The notes beneath the pieces are model-generated. The model saw only the letters and a list, made by a program, of their open reading frames with translations. It had not been told where the DNA came from and ran no database searches. DNA of 64,000 nucleotides from Takakia lepidozioides (taxonomy: Eukaryota; Streptophyta; Takakiopsida; Takakiales; Takakiaceae), in assembly GCA_030704615.1 (NCBI GenBank), contig CM060732.1, positions 45,985,053 through 46,049,052 of the forward strand, given 5' to 3'. Within the stretch, counting starts at the first letter, position 1. Each line of letters starts with the position of its first letter. Shown piece by piece: positions 34,501 to 44,163 of this stretch. The position numbers and the translations under genes are program-made.

Positions 34501-37500
34501 TCGCAAATGGTAGATGCTGCCGTGATCACAATTCACACTGGGAAGATCTACTCTGTCACACAGGTTCTACGTGATATCACAGCCCGTAGTCCCTTCCCTG
34601 AGACAAAAAAATCACAGCCGGCCGAATTTAGCAGCTACTTCGAGTTTTTCAAGGGAAGGTAGGTGATGGCTTACAGGAGAGTTATTCCTGGGGACTATTA
34701 TGAATATTGTGAAGCGAGATCAAAACTCTGCTGTAATCTCAGCTGTTCTAGAGAGGAGATTTGAAGTTCCGTGTTTTAGTTGGGATATATAGTATGTTAG
34801 GTTGGATGGAAGCAAGTTAAGGCACAAGTTCTGGATAAAACAAGCAGATTCAATATAGCATCATAAGTCTTGTGCCCAGGACTTCTTCGCCAAAAACATG
34901 AGTGTGATTGTCTTTTTGTCAGGCTTCCCAGAATTGGATGCTCCTTCGACATGACTGTCAACTGGCTTGTATCTGCAGCATCCTTGGAGAAAGTTTTAAG
35001 AATGTAGTCACAAGATGTTGTTTGCCGTAGCAGAAACGAAATGAAATGGTGCTTTGTAATGTCCGTGGAAATTCATAAAGCTCATGGGATAAAATGGAAG
35101 AAAACATGAGAGAGGAAACAAAACCAAAGCCAAGAATAAGAATTATTGTTCGAGTGATTGTCTAAGGGTGAAGGCCTCGTGCAGGTAAGCTGCCAAGCAT
35201 TTCTGATCCTCATAGTGGATCAGAAAGTTAGCAGAGAAAGTCTTAAGAAAGAAAATGAAAGGAAGTTTAATGTTCAGTGATTTACAGATCCTACAACTCT
35301 CCCCCAGCGAAGCCCATCAACTGCTTGGTGGAAGCCCTGCAACAATAGGTCTATATCTGGGTTAGGTGGTGCTAATAGTTTGTCCTGAACTATGTACCTT
35401 TCTGATGATTATGTATGTCTGTCTCAAAATCTGCAGACATGGGTGGCTGCTACAATACCCAGATCAACCTCTTCTTCAATTAAAGCAGACCCATCGTCCT
35501 CACAATCTTCTTGTGAAGCAACTGGAGAAGGAGAATGGTAAGAGACTGCATTTGCCTCCCGCTCCTCATAATGGACACCCAGACAGGAAGGCCAATGTGA
35601 GGGAAGAAATAGGAAATTGGCATGGCAGGAACTGGTCAGGTCTCTTCTATAGTTCGGTGGATATGTATGGTCTGCTGTGGTGCAAGGAGTTGCTTGAGAT
35701 ATCTTGACTGAACCCTACCTTTACTGGGTTGAATCCTGCAGGAGAGAAATCAAACGGTGTCCCTGTGGAGATGCCCCCAGAGCTCTGCCTGGTGGTAGGC
35801 TTTTCAAGTTCGGTGGTTCGAACATCATATTTGCTGCCTTCATTCATGCATCATGTGCATGAAGCCATGGTTGCCAGCCAGCTGCGGAGCCTAGTCCAAA
35901 CAGCAGTGCCACACTGTCCTACCATACCAGTGATGAGGGTATTCGCCTTAACTATCCTGTCAAAGGAAACCAAAGAGAGAGATATTTGCAAACCATGCTT
36001 GTTGGAGCATGTTTGATTCTTTGATTTGTTTTGCTTTCAGATTGTGGAGGCGCTTACAACATTGCGATGTGAAAAAACTTTCTCTATGGAGGGCCTTGAG
36101 CTTTTGGGCGATTCCTTTCTCAAATATGCGGTCAGCCGGAAATTGTTTCTTGTTTATGAAAGAAAACATGAGGGCCAACTTTCTGCTCGACGAATGCGGG
36201 CTATCTGCAATGCAACACTGCATGGTTTAGCTGTCGCACGAGGCTTGCCGGTATGGATTCACTGATTCATGTTGGTATTGACTGGATACATTACCTGTGC
36301 TGTATTAATGGTGGGTAGTACCAGCCAGACCACTGAACATAGCACTTTCCCTGTTTCTTTGTCCAATAAGCTCTTTGAGCTTCCCATGGGCATTGCTTCA
36401 TTTTGTTTCATTTCCTTCTTTCTCGGTTCTGCCACTAATGGCTGTGAGGTCTGGGCGGGCACCTGGTGTCCCAGTTTCCCTGCTGGGAAAAAAAGTTGGA
36501 CCACAATAGATGGATCTGACTTATGGAACTTCACATCAGGTGGACATAGAAACCTTGGTCCTCCATGACGATAGAATCTTGCGGGCCAATTACCTGTCTG
36601 CAGCTCTATCTTTCCTCTCTTCTGAAGGCATTGGGGAGGTTCAGGATGGTCCGTAGATACAGATGCACTAGTAAGACGTTGTTTGGGCGGAACAGACATT
36701 ACCTTTTGAGGGGCTCACTCCAGTAGTGGGACTTACCATGGTATAGACAGTGTGTGGATACAGACTGATAGGTGGCAAAACGTGCACCAAGACGACCGAC
36801 TATGCCCGCTGGCCCTGGGAACATCAGGGGAATGGAAGGGATGGACATTTCTTCTTTCACTGCCCTTTCTACCATGAGTGGGAGATTCAATTGTCTATTC
36901 TCTGATATCCAATCTCTCACGGAGGTCTTCCATTACGAGGATCTGAAATGCTTGGCAGCTTACCTGCATGAGGTGTTGACTTTTATAGACAACTCCTTGA
37001 GCAATAGTTGCTTTCGGGCTGCTTGCTAAGGGCCCCTCTCTGCTTGTGGAGGGTCCCTCTCTCTTTCTTGTTTCTTGCTTTCTGGTCCGATAAGCTCTTG
37101 GAGCTTTCCGCCATCGTTATAAGTATCATTTCATTTCTTCCTTGTTTGACAAAAACCCCAAAACAAACTCTTCAAATGAATTCTCCCTCCTCTCTTGCTT
37201 TTGGATTCCCAATTTTTGTGGATAAGAAACTTTGTTTGTTGATTGTCTACTCCTGCAGGGATACATTAGAGACGAACCATTTCATGCAACTCGCTGGGTG
37301 GCACCAGGCATGTCCTGCCCGAAAGTGGTAATGTGTCGATGCAACCTAAAAAATCTGCACGGCAATATCAATGGCCAGACACGCCTTAGAGACCAGGAGA
37401 CCGTGACTGAGACTCTGACTAAAACAGCCAAGCCAAAGCCACTGGTAAAAATTGGCAAAAGTTGCATCAATGGCCACCGGTGGCTCTGTTCCAAGACTAT

Positions 37501-40500
37501 AGCGGATGTGACGGAAGCTCTTATTGGTGCCTATTTGTTTGAAGGCGGCTCTGTTGCTGCTCTTAGTTTCATGCTTTGGGCTGGCATAGATATCAACTTT
37601 GACCCATCTCTGATGAAGACAGCAAGCAGGCGGTCATTAGTTGGTTTAGGTGTGAACCCTGGTGTAGATCTGGACAATCTGGAAAAAAGGATTGGATACA
37701 CCTTTTGTAACAAGGGCCTCTTACTCGAAGCAATGACTCATGCTTCATACCAAGACCTCAAAGGAGGCTGCTGTTATCAGGTACACAATTGATTCCTCAC
37801 CATGTCTGTTTGTCTTCTGTGAGTGCCCGTTTACTGTCTAGTGGAGATTACATGATGTGTGTGGACTACATCTCTGTGCCATACAAAGTTGATATTGTGC
37901 CACATAGGCCATGCAGTTGAATGACATACTCTTTTGTCAGTGTTCTTTCTTTAAAAGGTGTTTCGAAAAGAAATGAAATGAAATGGTACTTTTATAACGT
38001 CCGCGGAATGCTCAAAGAAAAGAGAAAAGAAAGAAAAAGATGTAAGTGGTCCACCTAGAAGCAGAAAGTTGTTTCTCCATTCTCCTTCAAACCTAATTGT
38101 CAATATTTTGTCTCACCAATTTTGGCGGAAACAGCGACTCGAGTTTCTTGGAGATGCAGTCCTCGACTTGCTGATATCTCAGCACCTTTTTACGACACAT
38201 CCAGGTCTGACTCCAGGGCGACTCACTGCTTTACGTTCAGCAGCTGTGAACAATGAGCGTTTTGCTCGTGTTGCAGTGCAACATAAATTCCATAGCTACC
38301 TGCGGCATGGCTCTGGTTTCCTGCTCAATCAGATCCAAGATTTTGTGAAGGCTATTGAGGCAGCTGGCAATGAGCAGAAGAATAGCTCATTTGGATGGGA
38401 TGGAGTCCAAGGCCCAAAGGTAATTCGTCTACATCATCACACTTTGGTCAGAATAATAGCCTTGAAGTCCTTAAGTAGGAAGAGGAGTTTTAAAATGGTT
38501 AGGCATGTCACAGGGAGGCTAAAAGTCCTAGGCCTGATCATGAAAAGGAACACATTCTCCATCTTCCCTGTAATACATATCATGCAAGCATCCTAAGCTG
38601 GAAGTCCTCATTTTATGGGTTTGATGTCCGTAATGCACATAATTATAAAAACTGTGTCTCGTGCCTATGTACAGCAATATCCAAACCTAGGTATCATAAG
38701 ACTTTGGAGGAAAATTCTGCCTTGCAGTCAAAGCTGCATAACAGTCCGGCATATGGAACACCAGAGCTCAAGTCCCAATGGTCACCTCACATATAGTTCT
38801 TAAAACTTCACTTGAAGCTGAGGTGCAATTCTTGTCTAGTGCTTGGTATCTGGCTCTAACTTCCTGATTGCAGGTTCTGGGAGATCTAGTGGAAAGCATA
38901 GCGGGGGCTATTCTGGTGGACACCTGCTTCAATTTGGAAACTGTCTGGACTGTCATGAAGCCACTATTGTCCCCAATTGTTACACCAGAGACTCTGACTC
39001 TGCACCCTGTTTGCGAGCTTCAGCAGCTGTGCAATCTGAAAGAATTTGAGTTGCACTGGCTTCTCACACAGGATGGCAACATGACAATTGCTACAGCTAA
39101 GGTAATTTTTCTGATCAGTGTTCAGCTGTTGGTCAAATGATGTACTAGTTGTGGGTGGAAAGGACACCGGTATTTCCTTTGTATCATCAGTCAACTTACC
39201 TTCTCTCATTTTTGGGTCTATCATCAGTTCAAAGGGGCATGATGATTCCTTGATTTGTAACAAATAAAAACTGATATAGTACCAAATTCTTTTCTCACAT
39301 GCTCCAACCAGGTCAGGCCCAAGAAATCACCTAAAAATGGTCGCTGCACCTGGCACTCTCCTAGTAGCATGCGGAACGTCAAAATGAATATGCATTAGAC
39401 GTCTTTTGCTTGTGCGCCTCTACTTGGAAGGAGAAAATTCAACTATTGAAGTGTTCCTTTGAAATGTACTGATGAACTCTTATGCCATTATCCAGGTCAA
39501 TACTGGGGATGACTCTATAGTAGGGACTTCACACAAGATTAAAGAAAAGACAGCAAAGAAGGACGCTGCACAGAAAATTTTAGCAATGCTGGAGGTGAGT
39601 GTTGGGGGGTTCTTGGCATCAACCCATGCCCACTCGTATTCACAATTGTTGTACAGTATTTGAATTCAGGGGGGTATCAAATTGCTGCTATAAGCAAATA
39701 TTTGTCATGAATAATTGTACCCTTTGCTTGACAGACTCGGGGCCTTCGGCTTACCAGTGAAAGCACAGTACTCACCTCTTCACCATCAGAAATGGCCTTG
39801 CCAGTCCCCACACCAGCTTTTCCGAGTTATGTGGAGGTCTGCTCTGGCCTTGAAGCTGCAACTGTGGAGATCTGTCCTGGCCTGGAAGCCGCGACAATGG
39901 AGGTCTGTCCTGCCCGTGAAGCTGCAACATTGGAGGTCTGCCCTGGCCTTGAAGCTTCTACAGTGGAGGTCTGCTCTGGCCTTGAAGCCTCCGCAGTGGA
40001 GGTCCGCTCTGGCCTGGAATCTGGAACAGTGGAGAGCTTCCATGGCCTGGAAGCTGTGACAAGGAAGGTCTTTCCTGCCCTTGAAGCTGCAACATTGGAG
40101 GTCTGCCCTGGCCTTGAAGCCTCTACAGTGGAGGTCTGCTCTGGGCTTGAAGCTCCCGCAGTGGAGGTCTGCTCTGGCCTGGAAGCTGGAACAGTGGAGA
40201 AACTCCCTGGCCTGGAAGCTGTGACAATGAAGGTCTTTCCTGGCCTTGAAGCTGCAATGTTGGAGGTCTTCCCTGCCTTCGAGGCCACAACAGAACTGGA
40301 GGGGGTAACAGGAGAAGGAACAGTAGACAGAGAGAGAATGGCAGTAGGAGAAGGGGGCAAAGACCCTGCTGAAACCAAGACAGTAGACAGTGGTTTGGGA
40401 TTGCCAAAGACACCAGCAGCACTTCTCCGGTACCTACAAATAGCAGCAGTCAAGAGAAAGGTTGAGGTCCAGGAAGATGCTTGCCGTGCAAACGCAAAGC

Positions 40501-41165
40501 GGGCGAAGTATTCCTGGTCTCGTGACATGGCAATCCTAGCCCCATGTTCTGCAGCAGCAGTGGCTACAGCAACTCCATTGACATCCCTGGAAGATGTCTG
40601 GAAGATGCCATTGCAACCACAACATGAAGCGCAAGCTGGTAAATGGAGTATTCATTGGCCCTATCCTGTCATTTCTATTTTCTATTTTTCTGCATAGATT
40701 GTGAGGTTAAGTTATTTGGTTACGCGCTAATAAAATTCTATGTGATGATCTTTGGTCCAGGTGGGTTGACATCCATCTTCACCCAAAAGGTGAGGACTGT
40801 CAATAGCAGGCAGGGCTTGAACGAAGTCTGCATGATCCGCAAGTGGTGCACTCCAAAGTTTGAAATGGTGCTTGAAGAGGGCATGGCACATGCTCGCAGG
40901 TAATTTTCTGTTGTCCTATATTGTGTTGCTTTTTATAAGGTCCATATTGCTGCAACACCCTCATGTTCATAGGGATGGCTAACAGTCTTAAATTGGTTGC
41001 TTGATTCATCTGTGAAGGTTTACGTTTTCTGTGGTGGTGAACATGGATGACAATGAAGTCGAATGCCGGGGGGAGTCAAAAAAGGACAAAAAGCAAGCCA
41101 GGGAATCAGCAGCCTCTGCCATGCTGCTACTTTTGAGAGAGAGGGGCATCATTCCAGCTGAATGA
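25506..41165 (+). CDS. DCL4: Dicer-like endoribonuclease, DCL4-like (27 exons placed; N-terminus incomplete)
   Basis: A Dicer-like enzyme cuts long double-stranded RNA into siRNAs. Exons: 25506-25758, 26123-26303, 27883-27996, 28437-28571, 28953-29025, 29229-29293, 29471-29602, 29805-29957, 30377-30515, 31083-31188, 31747-31936, 32287-32447, 32604-32822, 33034-33299, 33417-33482, 33538-33815, 34105-34658, 35437-35537, 35742-35938, 36041-36250, 37259-37780, 38135-38419, 38874-39101, 39496-39594, 39735-40638, 40761-40899, 41018-41165. All junctions are GT-AG and all phases agree, giving 1,971 residues plus a missing start. Seen in order: helicase Walker A ETGCGKT, DECHH, MTASP, TDVAEEGLDV and QSRGRARR; DUF283; a PAZ-like region; RNase IIIa (LELLGDSFLKY, then ADVTEALIG); RNase IIIb (RLEFLGDAVLD, then GDLVESIAG); and two dsRBDs. 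Acidic catalytic residues are present in both RNase III domains. The KIGKSC..GHRW segment and the second dsRBD favour DCL4 over DCL2; paralog choice is tentative. The first dsRBD and the linker are unusual (see minisatellite). Confidence 0.93.
26307..27460 (-). mobile_element. nested LINE 3' fragments in Dicer-like intron 2
   Basis: The frame 27103-26609 on the minus strand is the C-terminus of a non-LTR retrotransposon ORF2: 'RFRVGSHNLRIETGRW', then a CPAC ... H....C zinc-binding end (CPACIG, HFFFYCPLY). Downstream on that strand lies a conserved 3' end with the short inverted repeat 'aagctc-(n)-gagctt', then 'ccgcggacgttataaagtaccatttc' as two consecutive blocks, and an (ATTTC)n tail. Further 3' ends occur at 26307-26350, 27228-27330 and 27408-27445, so at least four insertions or partial copies are stacked here. 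A (GA)n microsatellite lies at 26371-26396. Flanking exons are undisturbed. Confidence 0.8.
26371..26396. repeat. (GA)n microsatellite
   Basis: About 13 uninterrupted AG dinucleotides in the Dicer-like intron, next to a LINE 3' end. Confidence 0.9.
27639..27651. repeat. poly(G) run
   Basis: About 12 consecutive G in the intron before exon 27883. A place where sequencing length may be unreliable. Confidence 0.8.
30090..30240 (-). mobile_element. very degenerate LINE C-terminal fragment in a Dicer-like intron
   Basis: The block 'ctgaagaagcagtagtagtgg ... cctcagtctcaatctcctggctgcg' parallels the minus-strand LINE ORF at about 26740-26800. Only short matches remain. Confidence 0.4.
35035..35225 (-). 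mobile_element. LINE 3' end in a Dicer-like intron
   Basis: 'gaaatgaaatggtgcttt' at 35038-35055, 'gtccgtgg' and 'tcataaagctcatggg' correspond to the 3' tail and hairpin of the 26.5-kb copy. 'aggcctcgtgcaggtaagctg' with 'catttctgatcctcatagtgg' corresponds to the end of its ORF (26,625-26,690). Insertion lies between exons ending 34658 and starting 35437. Confidence 0.8.
36340..37140 (+). mobile_element. two plus-oriented LINE 3' fragments in a Dicer-like intron
   Basis: The first 3' end lies at about 36350-36415 ('taagctctttgagcttccc' then 'gcattgcttcatttt'). The second carries a decayed ORF2 C-terminus from about 36540 (frame 'HRNLGPP', then 'ISSFTALSTM' from the H..C end) through 37020, and ends in 'agctcttggagctttcc' and 'tataagtatcatttcatttc' near 37090-37135. 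They are opposite in orientation to the 26-27 kb and 35-kb copies. Confidence 0.75.
37965..38030 (-). mobile_element. short LINE 3' tail in a Dicer-like intron
   Basis: 'aaatgaaatgaaatggtactt' with 'ataacgtccgcgg' (about 37970-38007) matches the other 3' ends on the minus strand. It lies between exons ending 37780 and starting 38135. Confidence 0.75.
39831..40292 (+). repeat. in-frame 33-bp minisatellite (11 residues x 14) in the Dicer-like exon 25
   Basis: Fourteen consecutive 11-residue units of consensus V-E-V-C-x-G-L-E-A-x-T lie between the two dsRNA-binding domains, all in frame and without a stop. A higher-order period of five units (165 bp) is visible: the block starting LEVCPGLEAST occurs twice with the same order of variant units. 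The opposite strand is also open over the array (39827-40528), which is a by-product of the repeat. Confidence 0.93.
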
Positions 41166-42600
41166 CAAAATCTTTTATTTTCCAGCTCTCACCAGGGGTA
41201 CAGTGTTAGATTATTTTCCCTGATCTCCTAGTAATCTCATTTTAGGTGCCAAGGTATCTTGCCCCAGAGTCAGTGATGACTTCTAGATAGTCCAGAGACC
41301 TGGGAGTGATACAAGTTGGGGAGAGAATTTCTCCCATGCAGGAGCATACTGGTTAGGATTAATTACCAGGAACCCCTTCATTGGCCCCAATATGGCCCGG
41401 GACTTTCCTGAAACAAAGAAATAAAATGTGGGTGGTCCAATCTTCCTCCATAAGGGAACCTGTCGATTGCTGATGGGAGTTTCGGCCACAAAGGTCTACC
41501 ATGGAGCATGGAGCAGCGTGCGGATTATGCTCAAAGCTTTGTGTGGTTATCTCTGTCAATTCATACTACCATGGAAGGCTTGAATCTCCCTACATGCAAG
41601 GAGTTCTGTACATATTCCAAAGCCGAATAATGAGATGGCAAAAGAGGTCACTATATCGCTTAATGCTTTGAAAGAACATGGGCCTGATAGATTAAGATGT
41701 ATCACTTCAAGATACCTCCTCTGGACTTGGGTTTCAAGGTGGTATCACCTCTACAGGTCTTTATGGTCCTTTTTCGAGGTATTTTCCCTCCCTTCTCATT
41801 TTGCTTGCAGCAAAACGTCTGAACAGTCTGTCCCAGCGGTTTTGTCTAGTGAATTTTCGCAAATTTTTGACCTCAAAACTAGTGCCAAGTGAGATGATAC
41901 TTCCAGACTTTGTCAGATTACCCATTGATGAACAACACAAAACTGAACAGTACAAATAGCTCACTTGCAATGCCGCACTGATTCATAACGCTCATACTCA
42001 TCCATCACAGTCTTTGCCCTTGTACTTTTTGGTGAGTGACTTGGCCATGGATGGCCCGGTTGGTGCGCGAGGATACTGCAGCTGCACCATAACGTTGCAA
42101 TCCTTAGTCAATTTCTTGACCTCTTTCGTTGGCAACAGGGTACAGCCAAGCATACAGAGCATGTACTCCTTCTCTGTTTCTATAGAGACGCCCTCCAAAA
42201 GTAGCTCATTTGCGAGAAACCAGGGGTCATCTCAAAGCGGGGGTGAATGCCCCCTCCATAGAAGATGCTACTCTTGGATGTAATTACCAGCTGAAGTACA
42301 CGTGAGACATTAAAACTGTTCTTCGAACCTCCTGCATTCTTATTCAACTCCACATCTTGTGAGCGAGAATGTTGCCAGTTGCAACGACATAGTGGGGTAT
42401 CTCGGAATTAAATCTCTCCTTGACGAATTTGGTTGTGGGAGTGGATTGTAGAGCATAATGGGCTTCAGACAGTCCCCATTTTGAAATGAGAAAAGGTTCT
42501 GCAGCATCCACCATGTAGGATCTCCCTCTAAGAGATCGGTGTGTGAAACCCATCCGCGTTCAGCAAGACGCCTCCCTTGGTTATTTTCGAGCATTTCAGG
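41166..42600. other. spacer after the Dicer-like gene; unidentified minus-strand frame fragments
   Basis: The 3' UTR of the Dicer-like gene probably occupies the first few hundred bases. Minus-strand fragments at 41998-42198 ('EGVSIETEKEYMLCMLGC') and 42340-42594 look amino-acid-like, but I cannot assign them; they may be pieces of an old retrocopy. A short stretch at 41,498-41,535 ('ggtctaccatggagcatgga') resembles the third exon of the minus-strand PPR fusion gene. Confidence 0.35.
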
Positions 42601-42614
42601 CAGGTTCCAAAAAC

Positions 42615-42845
42615 ATTGACGATGATGACGTGGTTACAAAACGTGGCTATGATGACATGGCATAAATGACGTGGCGTAAATGACGTGGCAAAGCGTAAAT
42701 GATGTGGCACTATGGCACCCTATTCTTGCTCTACGCTAAAACTAGTCTCTGACCGCAACGATGACACGACATAAATGATGTGGCACTATGGCACCCTACT
42801 CCCGCTCTACGCTAAAACTAGTCTCCGACCTTCGGTCGTCACTAG
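42615..42845. repeat. ACGT-rich tandem repeat
   Basis: 'tgacgtgg' occurs at about 42635, 42669 and 42681, and 'atgatgtggcactatggcaccct' twice. The second half is a clear two-copy repeat of about 75 bp ('aaatgatgtggcacta' to 'aactagtctc(t/c)gacc', 42700-42757 and 42774-42831), ending in a small hairpin 'cgacc-ttc-ggtcg'. TGACGTGG is a core recognised by plant bZIP factors, but a regulatory role here is only a possibility. Confidence 0.6.
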
Positions 42846-43000
42846 AATAATGCCTCCTCATAAGCTTCACCAAGCCCAAAGATAAGGGTCCTGAAACAAC
42901 CAGGAAATCAGAGGATACAATCAAGGCCCTTGACTTCCAACATCGAAATTACCAGACACAAAATGACACATCCTGCGACAGCTTGAGACTTTACCAACTT

Positions 43001-43760
43001 TCAAATCAGTTCCAAGGCCAATCCATACCACTTCGAAACAAAACAAGTGCGGATGCCTCCATCAGCTATGGTTCGCTCGCAACGTATGTGAAAGAGATGG
43101 CCTAGGGACCTCGAGATTTTGATGTCAACAGTGGCGGTGGCAGCATTTGGCTTCAATGCTGGTGCCTTGACAAGCTGGCTGTAGTTTCCCTTCTGCTTGA
43201 AGAGCTGAGAGTAGTGGTGTTTGCAATAGAGCCGACCTGCAAGGGCTGCATAGTTGGAGGGGCTGATCACACTGCCCCCATGCACACACTTGAAGCAATT
43301 CTTGTGATAGGGAAGGCTCTCCACGCTTGTCCTTTCAATGGGGTAGACTGTCTTGTTGCATACACTTCTCTTGCGTCCCGGAAAACAGGAGCGAAGAGGG
43401 TGTCTTGTTCAAATTGTCCAGCTGCTGGTCAGACGGAGGCATATTTGGTGTTTACCCCATCGGCACTTTTGTTCTCAAAGCTCTTCTCATAGCTACCGGT
43501 CAGCTTGAACAGCTGGTTGAAATGCGGCTTGCAGTGAAGGACCCCTTCCAAGGATGCATAATTCCCCAGCTTCAAGGTTCCCTTGCAATGGTTGCGTCGG
43601 AAGCACGCCTTGTGGTAGATGATACCGTCGGCTGCCAACTGGTCGACCAGATACACCGTCTTCTGGCACGCCGTGCTTTTTGTTCTGTGTGCCTGAAAAC
43701 GCCATAGCGATTCCCACACCACCCCCACACTTCTTCCTCTCTTCCCCTCCGACCTTGTCA
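43001..43760 (-). pseudogene. processed pseudogene of a plant two-LIM-domain protein
   Basis: On the minus strand, 'MAFSGTQNK' at about 43705 is followed, after a one-base shift in an A run, by the first LIM domain (TVYLVDQLAADGIIYHKACF, HCKGTLKLGNY, LHCKPHFNQLF). The second LIM domain (VYPIE-type start, SLPYHKNCFKC, SPSNYAALAGRLYCKHHYSQLF) lies at 43190-43340. Plant LIM proteins of this type bundle actin. Defects seen: the first zinc-ligand Cys of LIM1 is Ser, a second ligand is Arg (CFRRNHC), a stop precedes the linker near 43432, and a frameshift sits at the start of LIM2. No introns are present although plant LIM genes have several. I infer a retrocopy that has lost function. Confidence 0.85.
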
Positions 43761-44163
43761 ATGTCCTCGTGCTTCAGCAACGCAAACCCATCCACCGAAA
43801 TGGGTTGGGAAGCAGCGCAGATCTGGCCCACAAGCCACGCGAGATCGGATAGCTCGCGCGGCGCGAGCCTTGACAAGGTGACCTTTCTTCATGTAGGATG
43901 TGAAGGAGTCTCAGGGAGTTTGACGGACCTCTGTTATGATAGTATAGTGTGGACTGGATTGTACCCCTAGCTGTTGAGTGAAGTTGGAATTCCGCTTTGC
44001 TCTGCAAACTCTGCTTTTACTGTCAATATCGTAGGTTGCTCTACCTAAGCAGGGAATGAAAGTAGGGTGCGCAAGGTTTTTCCCTGGAGTTTGCAAGGTA
44101 TCCGGAAGGTCTTAGGAGGCCGTGTGTTAAATCTATTCAGCTGCACTGTGGTGGTTCTCACAG

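Noticed and set aside
39827-40528. 233-codon minus-strand frame opposite the Dicer-like repeat exon
   Set aside because: It is open because the 33-bp unit happens to lack stops on that strand. The sense frame has splice support on both sides and links two dsRBDs.
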